From: Mycobacterium scrofulaceum
Lineage (GTDB): Bacteria > Actinomycetota > Actinomycetes > Mycobacteriales > Mycobacteriaceae
Length of the DNA: 64,000 nucleotides
Reading direction: 5' to 3'
Assembly: GCF_002086735.1 (NCBI RefSeq)
Contig: NZ_MVIJ01000018.1
Span: forward strand, 1-64,000
Shown: positions 63,958-64,000 of the stretch, piece after piece
Position numbering within the stretch: the stretch's first letter is position 1
Layout: every line of letters begins with the position of its first letter
Program-made: the position numbers and the translations under genes
The notes under the pieces: generated by a model
What the model was told of the DNA's origin: nothing
Database searches by the model: none
What the model saw: the letters and a program-made list of their open reading frames with translations, nothing else

Positions 63958-64000
63958 AAATCGGCCTCCGGCTGATCGGCACAGGGCCGGCCGCCCGTTG

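Overview
The window is a GC-rich chromosomal stretch from a slow-growing Mycobacterium that is not M. tuberculosis; it looks closest to the M. avium complex or a relative. Gene content and order follow, from memory of the H37Rv map, the block lppK/mpa (Rv2116-Rv2115c) down to Rv2047c, here in the opposite orientation. Several H37Rv genes of that block are missing (the Rv2098c-Rv2108 segment between prcA and pafA, pknJ and neighbours, blaC) and other genes have been inserted. There are no rRNA, tRNA, CRISPR or IS elements that I can see.

Region 1 (1-16162) is the Pup-proteasome and Tat region: lppK (cut by the window edge), mpa, two genes of unknown function on the minus strand, then dop, pup, prcB, prcA, pafA, pafB, pafC, tatA, tatC, helY. 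It contains the whole pupylation pathway: Dop makes Pup ligation-competent, PafA attaches it, Mpa unfolds the tagged protein and the PrcBA core degrades it. PafBC is a DNA-damage transcription activator. Region 2 (16239-21498) holds a Pro/Gln/Gly-repeat membrane protein, a 5'-3' exonuclease, a PepE-type peptidase and a large serine esterase.

Region 3 (21589-25710) is an inserted toxin cassette: a CpnT-like protein with a complete TNT NAD-glycohydrolase domain, its IFT-type immunity gene, and two small AT-richer genes of unknown function. The esxE/esxF genes that precede cpnT in M. tuberculosis are not here.

Region 4 (25770-40321) is dominated by cobalamin biosynthesis: cobL-cobM-cobK on plus, cobG-cobH-cobIJ on minus, cobN on plus. 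Between the cob groups lie sigC and a PPE-PPW gene. The sigC reading frame is open upstream into a zinc-finger, four-helix membrane protein with a His/Met-rich loop, which makes a candidate anti-sigma/SigC fusion. This is the most unusual feature of the window.

Region 5 (40406-48375) has an F420-type oxidase-like protein, a DJ-1/PfpI protein, dienelactone hydrolase, FxsA, an amidohydrolase, separate lnt and ppm1 genes (lipoprotein acylation and polyprenol-phosphate-mannose synthesis), rbpA and a small Cys-rich protein. Region 6 (48376-63906) is pks12, a 4179-residue two-module mycoketide synthase, followed by an epimerase/PEP-utiliser fusion protein. Many genes have a TANNNT box 6-8 nt before the start codon, suggesting leaderless transcripts.
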